From: Agarilytica sp045430305 | Lineage (GTDB): Bacteria; Pseudomonadota; Gammaproteobacteria; Pseudomonadales; Cellvibrionaceae | Reading direction: 5' to 3' | DNA: 64,000 nt | Assembly: GCA_045430305.1 (NCBI GenBank) | Contig: JAILXW010000004.1 | Location: 62,001 to 126,000, forward strand | Shown here: piece by piece, positions 33,461-41,282 of the stretch | Position numbering within the stretch: the stretch's first letter is position 1 | Layout of the letters: each line of letters begins with the position of its first letter | Position numbers and translations under genes: made by a program | Notes under the pieces: generated by a model | What the model was told of the DNA's origin: nothing | Databases searched by the model: none | The model's input: only the letters and a program-made list of their open reading frames with translations

Positions 33461-35416
33461 TCAGATGGTGTCGCAATTAATCGTCGCGTCTTTATATTTT
33501 TCGAAGACTTCTTTTGTTTCCAGACCTTTCGCATTAAGTATCACGTAGGCTTTTGCCAAACGATCAGCCTGTAGCGAACAGGTATCGTCTTTTTCAAAGT
33601 CTTCTGCCTCAGCGAGGTAACGTTTTTCTTGATCTTTTAGTTTTTCAACTAGCTTTTCACCAATTTCTAGTGAAACCAAGTTTGCCAAACTATCTAATAT
33701 TTTTACGTCTGAAGGTAAGTCAGCCAATTCAAATGGCAATTTAAAGTCACCCATTTCTACGCCTTCGCGACTGGTGCCTTTATGCTCATCTTCTTTTGTA
33801 ATGGAGTGAGGAAACAGTACCCGGCCACTGCTCGCATCAAGTAAGCGGTAGCTCACAGAAAAGATGCCCACTTTGCGGTGATTCGTTACTTTAACGGGAA
33901 TATTTTCTTCTTTATCAACACTGAGCGTTTCAGAAGGTTTTTCTATATTCTTGCGCTCTTTGGCGGGCAGCTCTAACCATTTGATGTATGCAGTATTTGT
34001 AATCGTTTCTTGTCCTACAACAGCTCGAACGGTTTTCTTACCTTCTTGCTTGGTTTCATCGACTTTCGCTTCAAGAATGCTACCGGTCACAATTAGATTT
34101 ACTGCGGATAAGCCTTCAGAATTACCGCTTATAGCGCGTTCACGTTGAATTTCTTCATATTTCTCACGCTCTACAATACGCACATCGTTGGCAACGTGTT
34201 TGAATAAGTGCTGTGTCACTTTGGAAGAGATCACGTCGCCGTAGCCTTGTGCGCCCTGGAAGGCCGTTGTACTTAAACGCTTAACTGCCAAGCTTTGCAC
34301 TTTTTCTTCGGTTTGCGACATTTTTTGACGCAGGCCTTTGTATAAGGGGCGAAATTCTTTAATGTAGTGTAAATAAGCAAACGCGATGGTATGCGCACCG
34401 TCTTCAACCAGATCTTCATATTTATCGTTAAGTTGCTCTACTAGCACCTCGTGACCTTGGTGTGATTTTCGTTTGAAACCTAACGCTTTAGAAACAACTC
34501 GCGCCTGATTAAACCAACGATAGGATTGCGAAAGGTTTTTTGCATCTTTTACTGACTCGTCTGCCTCAGCAATAAAATAGTCGACCATGTTTTGGCTCAC
34601 AGGTGCGAGCTTTTCTTTGATTGAGTCAAAGTTTCTAGATTCTGTCATTTTGATGAACACTTTAAAGGCCTTATCAGCAAGGCCATTGCCCAGCGCTTTG
34701 AAATAATCGCTTTGATAGATCTCGGCACTCACCGAAATGAATTCATCTTTTAACGCTGCGTCGTCTGCGCGATTTTCCAAAATCAATTCAATTTTGGGCT
34801 GTAAATCAGCAGTTAGGGTTCCCGCTTCTCTCGCTTGTCGAATTTCTTCAATTAACTTATCAACAAATTCATTACGACGAACTAACCATGATTGATCACC
34901 AGAGAGACGATGAAGATCATCCATCGTTACCAAGCGTAATTCATCGCTTAAACCCGGAGCATCTAATTGCTTAGTTTTTTCCGCAATTGCCGCGTCGGTT
35001 TTGTCGCTCTCGTCTTTAACCAGGTCACTTACCGGCTTCCACTGCGCCGCAGGAGTTGGAGGGTTTTGCGCTTCGGCTTTTGGGCCCGCCAAAACTTTGT
35101 TGGGCACCTGGCCAGATTCCAATCGCGCAGTGTCGAATGAGCCTTTTAATTCCGCCACTCGCAATTCAACCAGTTTGTCGCCCATCTGTTTTAAGGTGGC
35201 AAAATCTGATGCGAAGAGGGCGGCGTCTTTTCCTTGTAGTGCCGTCGACGTGCTTTTATACAAACTAAGCAATTCAGAATAGCTGCTCATTTGTTGAATT
35301 TGCGCCGAGCTGACGCTGATAACAGACTCTTCTTTGACCGGGGCTGACCCACAAGCCGAGAAGAATATCATGGCGCCCGAAAGCACCCCGAAAGCTAGAA
35401 CTCTTTGAAACCGCAT
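33461..35416 (-). CDS. Lipoprotein with CsgG-like C-terminal region
   Basis: This 651-residue protein has a lipoprotein signal (about 1-22) ending FFSAC. Residues about 30-370 are mostly helical and not recognised. From about 385 the sequence resembles the CsgG family: QHLFKHVANDVRIVEREKYEEIQRER, AVNLIVTGSIL, VSYRLLDASSGRVLFPHSITKE and DSLANLVSLEIGEKLVEKL. CsgG is the curli secretion pore; CsgG-like domains also occur in other envelope lipoproteins. No csgA/B/E/F genes are adjacent, so a curli role is not supported. It probably acts at the outer membrane or periplasm. It ends at a clear terminator. Confidence 0.75.
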   Translation of the reverse strand: MRFQRVLAFGVLSGAMIFFSACGSAPVKEESVISVSSAQIQQMSSYSELLSLYKSTSTALQGKDAALFASDFATLKQMGDKLVELRVAELKGSFDTARLESGQVPNKVLAGPKAEAQNPPTPAAQWKPVSDLVKDESDKTDAAIAEKTKQLDAPGLSDELRLVTMDDLHRLSGDQSWLVRRNEFVDKLIEEIRQAREAGTLTADLQPKIELILENRADDAALKDEFISVSAEIYQSDYFKALGNGLADKAFKVFIKMTESRNFDSIKEKLAPVSQNMVDYFIAEADESVKDAKNLSQSYRWFNQARVVSKALGFKRKSHQGHEVLVEQLNDKYEDLVEDGAHTIAFAYLHYIKEFRPLYKGLRQKMSQTEEKVQSLAVKRLSTTAFQGAQGYGDVISSKVTQHLFKHVANDVRIVEREKYEEIQRERAISGNSEGLSAVNLIVTGSILEAKVDETKQEGKKTVRAVVGQETITNTAYIKWLELPAKERKNIEKPSETLSVDKEENIPVKVTNHRKVGIFSVSYRLLDASSGRVLFPHSITKEDEHKGTSREGVEMGDFKLPFELADLPSDVKILDSLANLVSLEIGEKLVEKLKDQEKRYLAEAEDFEKDDTCSLQADRLAKAYVILNAKGLETKEVFEKYKDATINCDTI

Positions 35417-35874
35417 GCGTTTGCCCTTCCTAGTAGAATTTATTTGTACCTTGCCATTGTGTCAGCCATATTCACTTGGTGGTGTGAATAATTCCCTATT
35501 GGCTATAAATCAACGGCATCACTCTGGATATTTGCCAGGTTTTGATCTGACATTTATTGTTTATATCAGCGATTAGAATACGCCATGGTAGCGGCTTTTG
35601 AAACCGCTGAGAGGGAAAGATTAGAGGCAAAAAGCGCTTTACCCTTTCTTGCTTAAAAAGTGAAAGTGGCGACACTTTCGATCAGGCGCATTTTGTTATA
35701 TTTCGCGCCAAACTATTCAAAGTGGCTGGCTTGACGCGAATAAAGAAGAATCAGAAACGTAGCGAGCGAAGCTTATACAAGGCACAAATTAACGAAGAAG
35801 CGAAGCGCTTACTTAATACATCAGCACTCAGAGTCAATTTTGATACCGTAAAGGCAAGCACAGCAGTTTATGAA
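35417..35874. other. Intergenic region between CsgG-like gene and dcd
   Basis: About 458 bases. A 5-bp GC-rich hairpin AGCGG/CCGCT lies around 35590-35608. A 71-codon plus-strand frame from 35722 runs into the 3' end of dcd and is not convincing. No terminator with a T run follows dcd. Confidence 0.5.
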
Positions 35875-36444
35875 TTAAGTTTTTGGCAGTGTTACACCAC
35901 GCTGCCCCTGATACTTACCTCCGCGATCACGGTATGAGGTTTCGCACACTTCATCGCTTTCGAAGAACAACATTTGAGCAACACCTTCATTGGCGTAGAT
36001 TTTTGCAGGCAGTGGCGTCGTGTTAGAAAACTCCAGTGTGACGTGACCTTCCCACTCGGGTTCTAGCGGTGTGACATTCACAATAATGCCACAACGGGCA
36101 TAAGTTGATTTACCCAAACACACCGTCAAAATACTACGAGGAATGCGAAAATATTCTACAGTACGCGCCAAAGCGAACGAGTTAGGCGGAATAATACAAA
36201 CATCGCTTTTGATGTCGACAAAGCTATCGTCATCAAAATTCTTGGGGTCAACCACTGCGGAATGCACGTTGGTAAAAATTTTAAACTCGTCCGCACAGCG
36301 AACATCGTAGCCGTAGCTCGAGGTGCCATAAGAAATTAAGCGCTGATCTTTAGCGTCGTAACGCACCTGGCCCGCCTCAAAGGGCTCGATCATGCCCTCG
36401 TTTTCTGCCATTCGCTTGATCCACTTGTCTGACTTAATACTCAT
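35875..36444 (-). CDS. dcd: dCTP deaminase
   Basis: Dcd converts dCTP to dUTP, feeding dTMP synthesis. The 189-residue protein has the family's LISYGTSSYGYDVRCADEFKIF (around 32-53), LARTVEYFRIPRS, LGKSTYARCGIIVNVTPLEPEWEGHVTLEFSNTTPLP (with catalytic Arg/Glu residues), and the C-terminal RGGKYQGQRGVTLP lid. Length and sequence match gammaproteobacterial monofunctional Dcd. It is followed by ~458 bases of non-coding DNA. Confidence 0.97.
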   Translation of the reverse strand: MSIKSDKWIKRMAENEGMIEPFEAGQVRYDAKDQRLISYGTSSYGYDVRCADEFKIFTNVHSAVVDPKNFDDDSFVDIKSDVCIIPPNSFALARTVEYFRIPRSILTVCLGKSTYARCGIIVNVTPLEPEWEGHVTLEFSNTTPLPAKIYANEGVAQMLFFESDEVCETSYRDRGGKYQGQRGVTLPKT

Positions 36445-36574
36445 AGGGCCTCACACTCGATTGCTAACTGCGGCCGACCCACAGCCTTCCGCTTTATGAA
36501 TTTATCATTGACTATCAAAGGGGCGAGATCTTAACCGATCGAGCGAAATTTGATAAAGGGTTTCGACGGGATTT

Positions 36575-37630
36575 TTAATCATCCACAAGAGAGATTTGCG
36601 GCCCACTTGGCTGAAACGATCGCACCCAAACATCGGCGGCAATCTTAGCCGCAATATCGCGATAAATTTGGCTTTCTTCAGAACTAGGATCTTTCGCCAC
36701 CGAAGGACAACCGCCATCGGCCTGCTCGCGAATACTTAGCTGCAAAGGTAAACGACCCAGCAAAGGCGTATCGTACTCTTTCGCTAACCGCTCGCCACCT
36801 CGCTCACCAAATATTGCCTCTTTATGACCACAATTGCTGCACACATGCACGCTCATATTTTCCACAACTCCGGTCACAGGGATGCTCACTTTGCGGAACA
36901 TCTCAATGCCTTTTTTTGCATCTAGCAGCGCGATGTCTTGCGGCGTTGTCACAATAACCGAGGTCGAAACGGGTACCGATTGACTTAACGTCAGTTGAAT
37001 GTCGCCGGTTCCTGGTGGCATATCCACAATTAGATAATCCACATCATCCCAAATAGTTTGGGTCAGTAATTGCTTTAAAGCGCCGCTCACCATTGGCCCA
37101 CGCCATACCATGGGTGTATTTTCACTGATCAAGCTGCCCATAGACACAACTTGCACCCCATGACCAATAAGCGGTCGAATGGTTTTGTTATTTACAACTT
37201 CTGGGTGTGCATCACCAAGACCGAACATTTGTGGCTGGCTGGGGCCATAGATATCAGCATCCAAAACACCTACGCGAGCACCTTCATAGGCCAATGCCAA
37301 TGCCAAGTTGGCCGAGGTGGTCGATTTACCGACCCCCCCCTTACCAGAAGCGACGGCGATAATATTTTTAACGCCGTCTATCTTCTGTACAGAATTATGT
37401 GGCTGCATACTTGGAATAGACGCGTTCACTTCAATGCTCGCCTGCAAACCCGCTGCAGCCAGTTCGCCCTGCACGTGGTTTTCCACCAGCTTCACACTGC
37501 GTGCGATAGGGTAACCCATCGTCAATGTAATGCGATTCCCTTCCACTTCAGCAATATCAGACACTTTAAACGGTGTGCGCGGAACAGGAATTTGAGTAAG
37601 CAGGCTACTAATACGGCTGGAATCGTTCAC
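36575..37630 (-). CDS. apbC: Iron-sulfur cluster carrier protein ApbC (Mrp family)
   Basis: ApbC/Mrp is a deviant-Walker P-loop ATPase that carries Fe-S clusters to apoproteins. The 351 residues include an N-terminal MIP18-like (DUF59) half (about 1-90), the P-loop ASGKGGVGKSTTSANLA (near 94-110), DADIYGPSQPQMFG, VDMPPGTGDIQLTLSQ and a CSNCGHKEAIFG pair of cysteines (CxxC) near 265 that hold the bridging cluster. The start is GTG behind GGAG. It is divergent from metG, an arrangement I recall from other gammaproteobacteria. Confidence 0.95.
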   Translation of the reverse strand: MNDSSRISSLLTQIPVPRTPFKVSDIAEVEGNRITLTMGYPIARSVKLVENHVQGELAAAGLQASIEVNASIPSMQPHNSVQKIDGVKNIIAVASGKGGVGKSTTSANLALALAYEGARVGVLDADIYGPSQPQMFGLGDAHPEVVNNKTIRPLIGHGVQVVSMGSLISENTPMVWRGPMVSGALKQLLTQTIWDDVDYLIVDMPPGTGDIQLTLSQSVPVSTSVIVTTPQDIALLDAKKGIEMFRKVSIPVTGVVENMSVHVCSNCGHKEAIFGERGGERLAKEYDTPLLGRLPLQLSIREQADGGCPSVAKDPSSEESQIYRDIAAKIAADVWVRSFQPSGPQISLVDD

Positions 37631-37974
37631 TAAATCTCCAAAAAACGAAATTGATCAATACTCAAGCATAAGCGAGTCGGCTGACACAAACCGCCAGCAA
37701 AAAAAGACCGACCATCAAAGCGTCGAACAGAGTTGCAATAAGTACAAGATAGTTTGCGTGCAAAATACCACATAATAGGAGTAAACCCCCCATAAATACT
37801 GGAAAAACAGTACAAATTTACGCCCAATTTGCTATAGTCGCCGCCCTCTTTTTTGCATGAATCAACGCCCCGTCGAGCAATGTCTCAGGCGCGGGTTAAC
37901 GCCCTATTTTATGTGCGTGTTTATTGCCGTAACAGATATGAAGCCGCGGAAGTAGCCGCCGGAATGTGAGAAAC
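37631..37974. other. Divergent promoter region between apbC and metG
   Basis: About 340 bases with promoters for both genes. A TATAGT box on the plus strand near 37841 may be the metG -10. A GGCG-CGGGTTAA-CGCC hairpin lies in the metG leader around 37889-37904. I cannot show a T-box or other riboswitch. Confidence 0.4.
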
Positions 37975-40011
37975 ATGAGCCAACAGCGAAAAATTTTGGT
38001 CACTAGCGCACTCCCTTATGCGAACGGGTCTATTCACCTGGGGCATATGGTGGAAACCGTGCAAACAGATATTTGGGTACGCTTCCAAAAACTGCGCGGC
38101 AACGACTGTGTTTATGTATGTGCTGATGACGCCCACGGCACGGCCATAATGCTTACCGCGGAAAAGCTGGGCATTACGCCCGAAGAACAAATAGCTAATA
38201 TTCGTGCAGAACACGAAGCTGACTTTAATGATTTTCTGATCGATTTCGATAATTACCACTCGACACACTCGCCAGAAAACCAAGACATTTCCAATGGTAT
38301 TTACCAAGCCTTAAAAGAAAACGGAAAAATCGCTGAACGCAGTATTGTTCAGGCTTTTGACCCAGAAAAGAATCTTTTTCTTGCGGATCGTTACATCAAA
38401 GGCTCATGCCCAAAATGTAAAAGCGAAGATCAGTACGGCGATAATTGTGAAGTCTGTAGCGCAACCTATTCACCGATGGATTTAATTAACCCCAAATCAG
38501 TGATTTCTGGTGCGACGCCAGTAGAAAAAGAATCCAAACACTTCTTTTTTAAATTACCTGACTTTACCGACTTCTTAAAAAACTGGACGCGCGCCGGCCA
38601 CCTACAAGATGAAGTCGCCAACAAGTTAGCAGAATGGCTCGATTCCGGTTTACAAGAATGGGATATCAGTCGCGATGCCCCCTATTTCGGTTTTGAAATA
38701 CCCGGCGAAAAAGACAAGTTCTTTTACGTTTGGCTAGACGCGCCCGTCGGCTATATGGCCAGCTTTAAAAACCTTTGTGAGAAAACCGAAGGTTTAAACT
38801 TCGACGATTACTGGAAACCAGAATCAGAGCACGAGCTTTACCACTTTATTGGTAAAGACATCGTGAACTTCCACGCTCTTTTCTGGCCCGCCATGTTGAG
38901 CGAGGCAGGCTACCGCACACCTACAAAAGTCTGCGTACATGGTTTCTTGACTGTCGACGGCAAAAAAATGTCGAAATCGCGCGGTACCTTTGTGAATGCC
39001 CGCACCTACCTAGACCACCTAGACCCAGAATATTTACGTTACTACTATGCGAGTAAACTTACTGGTTCTGTTGATGACCTTGATTTAAATACAGAAGACT
39101 TTGTACAACGTGTAAATTCAGATTTGGTCGGTAAGGTTGTGAATATCGCCAGCCGAACCGCCAAATTCGTGCACAAATTTGGCGGCGAGCTTTCTTCAGA
39201 AATTGACGAACCCGCCTTGTGGGAAAAGTTCGTCGGCGCAAGTGAAACCATCGCTTCGCTGTATGAAGATCGCGAATTTGGTAAAGCCATGCGCGAAATT
39301 ATGGCGCTGGCAGACTCTGCCAATGAATACATCGCTGAACAAGCACCTTGGGCGATGGCCAAAGAGCCGGGTAACGAAGAAAAAATCTTACAAGTGTGCA
39401 GCATGGGCATTAACTGCTTCCGTTTGTTAATGACGTATTTAAAACCCGTTCTACCGAAAACAGCCCAAGCATCTGAAGCCTTCTTAAATACAGAGTTAAA
39501 CTGGCCTCAAAACATCAAATTTATGGGCGCACACAAGATTAATGAGTTTAAAGCATTGATGACACGTATCGATGCAAAAAAAGTAGACGCAATGATTGAA
39601 GACAGCAAACAAAGCATTCCAGAAAAAACCGAAGACGCTGCAGTTTCAAACACGGATTCCTGGCTCGGCAAAGAACCTATTGCCGAAGAAATCAACTTTG
39701 ATGATTTTGCAAAAGTGGACCTGCGCGTGGCACTAATCGCCAATGCAGAGCACGTAGAAGGCGCAAATAAACTATTACGCCTAACGCTTGACCTAGGCGG
39801 CGAAACTCGCAATGTGTTTGCAGGAATTAAAAGCGCCTATCAACCTGAAGACCTTATTGGTAAACACACAGTAATGGTGGCCAATCTTGCGCCGCGAAAA
39901 ATGAAATTTGGCATGTCAGAAGGCATGGTCTTAGCGGCAGGACCAGGCAAAAAAGACATATACATACTTGAACCAAACGAAGGTGCGCAGCCTGGCATGC
40001 GCGTTATGTAA
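37975..40011 (+). CDS. metG: Methionyl-tRNA synthetase
   Basis: MetG charges tRNA-Met. The ATG at 37975 gives 678 residues; a GTG at 37966 is an in-frame alternative. The HIGH motif is in SALPYANGSIHLGHMVE (about 12-26), the zinc-binding knuckle has CPKCKSEDQYGDNCEVC with four cysteines (about 140-160), and KMSKS is at KKMSKSRGTFV near 330. The C-terminal tRNA-binding (EMAP-like) domain covers about 575-678 (FDDFAKVDLRVALI and APRKMKFGMSEGMVLAA), as in long dimeric MetG. rnfA begins 37 bases downstream. Confidence 0.98.
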   Translation: MSQQRKILVTSALPYANGSIHLGHMVETVQTDIWVRFQKLRGNDCVYVCADDAHGTAIMLTAEKLGITPEEQIANIRAEHEADFNDFLIDFDNYHSTHSPENQDISNGIYQALKENGKIAERSIVQAFDPEKNLFLADRYIKGSCPKCKSEDQYGDNCEVCSATYSPMDLINPKSVISGATPVEKESKHFFFKLPDFTDFLKNWTRAGHLQDEVANKLAEWLDSGLQEWDISRDAPYFGFEIPGEKDKFFYVWLDAPVGYMASFKNLCEKTEGLNFDDYWKPESEHELYHFIGKDIVNFHALFWPAMLSEAGYRTPTKVCVHGFLTVDGKKMSKSRGTFVNARTYLDHLDPEYLRYYYASKLTGSVDDLDLNTEDFVQRVNSDLVGKVVNIASRTAKFVHKFGGELSSEIDEPALWEKFVGASETIASLYEDREFGKAMREIMALADSANEYIAEQAPWAMAKEPGNEEKILQVCSMGINCFRLLMTYLKPVLPKTAQASEAFLNTELNWPQNIKFMGAHKINEFKALMTRIDAKKVDAMIEDSKQSIPEKTEDAAVSNTDSWLGKEPIAEEINFDDFAKVDLRVALIANAEHVEGANKLLRLTLDLGGETRNVFAGIKSAYQPEDLIGKHTVMVANLAPRKMKFGMSEGMVLAAGPGKKDIYILEPNEGAQPGMRVM

Positions 40012-40048
40012 ATAGAGCAAGTGAAGCACCAAGAGAAATAGAAACACT

Positions 40049-40624
40049 ATGACGGAATTTGCCGTTATTTTATTAAGCACCGTACTGGTGAATAACTTTG
40101 TACTGGTCCAATTTTTGGGCCTATGCCCCTTTATGGGCGTCTCAAATAAAATAGAGACTGCCATCGGCATGAGTGCAGCTACCACCTTCGTGCTTACCTT
40201 GGCTTCTATTTGCTCCTACATGGTGTACTCCTGGATTTTACAGCCGCTCGGTTTAGCCTATTTAAAAACCATTTCTTTTATTTTGGTCATCGCCGCTGTG
40301 GTGCAATTCGCCAAGATGTTTATCGAAAAAACCAGCCCGCTGCTTTATCGCGTACTCGGGGTATTTCTTCCCTTGATTACAACCAATTGCGCAGTGCTGG
40401 GCGTTGCCCTACAAAACACCAATAAAGTGAATAATTTTATTCAGTCGGCACTTTACGGTTTTGGTGCCGCGCTTGGGTTTTCTTTGGTATTAATTTTATT
40501 TTCTGCCATGCGCGAACGACTCACCGCAGCAGATGTTCCTGCTCCGTTTCAAGGTGCTGCCATTGGCATGATCACCGCGGGCCTAATGTCGCTTGCCTTT
40601 ATGGGCTTTGCTGGTTTGGTATAA
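40049..40624 (+). CDS. rnfA: Rnf electron transport complex subunit A
   Basis: RnfA is a membrane subunit of the Rnf/Rsx complex, which couples electron flow between NADH and ferredoxin to ion transport. The 191 residues are almost all hydrophobic (six predicted helices) with family signatures NNFVLVQFLGLCPFMGVSNK near the N-terminus and PLITTNCAVLGVALQN near the middle. The single cysteines in LGLCP and TTNCA are typical and were proposed to bind an Fe-S cluster between RnfA and RnfE. It is the first gene of rnfABCDGE, 37 bases after metG. Confidence 0.96.
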   Translation: MTEFAVILLSTVLVNNFVLVQFLGLCPFMGVSNKIETAIGMSAATTFVLTLASICSYMVYSWILQPLGLAYLKTISFILVIAAVVQFAKMFIEKTSPLLYRVLGVFLPLITTNCAVLGVALQNTNKVNNFIQSALYGFGAALGFSLVLILFSAMRERLTAADVPAPFQGAAIGMITAGLMSLAFMGFAGLV

Positions 40625-40643
40625 AAGCATAGAGCCATAAACG

Positions 40644-41282
40644 ATGATTGAATTTCTCACAACTAACCCTTTGCTCGCTGCATTAATTGCGCTCGGTTTG
40701 CTGGCCGCAAGTTTTGGCGCAGTACTGGGGTTTGCGGCCATTTATTACAAAGTGGAAGGTGACCCGCTTGTAGAAGAGATTGATTCTTTACTTCCACAAA
40801 CGCAATGTGGCCAATGCGGCTACCCCGGCTGCAAACCATATGCAGAAGCCATTGCCCACGGCGACGCTATTAATAAATGTCCGCCCGGCGGCCATACAAC
40901 CATTAACGCTTTAGCGAATTTGTTAGATTTGCCTGCGCCCGACCTAGACGCTGAACACGGCGAAGAATCCGAAGTTAAAAAAGTCGCCTATATTCGTGAA
41001 GACGAATGCATCGGTTGCACTAAGTGTATTCAGGCCTGCCCCATTGACGCCATTCTCGGTGCGGCAAAACAAATGCACACCGTCATTGTTGACGAATGCA
41101 CCGGCTGCGATTTGTGTGTAGAACCTTGCCCAGTAGATTGTATTGATATGATCCCTATCGATAATGGCGTTGCCGGTTGGCATTGGGACTTGCCAGAGCC
41201 TACAAAAATTATTGCCACTGACCGCCAAAAGCCTTCCGCAGACATCACAGACAAAAGTGACAATGAGGGGCAAGCCGCATGA
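40644..41282 (+). CDS. rnfB: Rnf electron transport complex subunit B
   Basis: RnfB is the ferredoxin-like entry subunit of Rnf. It has one N-terminal membrane helix (about 8-30), a 4Fe-4S domain with CGQCGYPGCKPYAEAI and KCPPGG (around 54-80), and two classic 4Fe-4S ferredoxin motifs, CIGCTKCIQACP and CTGCDLCVEPCP (about 118-160). The length of 212 residues is slightly long, with a short charged C-terminal tail (DKSDNEGQAA). Its stop overlaps the rnfC start by 4 bases (ATGA). Confidence 0.97.
   Translation: MIEFLTTNPLLAALIALGLLAASFGAVLGFAAIYYKVEGDPLVEEIDSLLPQTQCGQCGYPGCKPYAEAIAHGDAINKCPPGGHTTINALANLLDLPAPDLDAEHGEESEVKKVAYIREDECIGCTKCIQACPIDAILGAAKQMHTVIVDECTGCDLCVEPCPVDCIDMIPIDNGVAGWHWDLPEPTKIIATDRQKPSADITDKSDNEGQAA

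Noticed and set aside
33461..35416. Curli secretion operon
   Set aside because: Only the C-terminal similarity to CsgG is present; no curli subunit or accessory genes are adjacent.
35722..35937. 71-codon plus-strand frame before dcd
   Set aside because: It runs into the 3' end of dcd on the other strand and has no ribosome binding site that convinces me.
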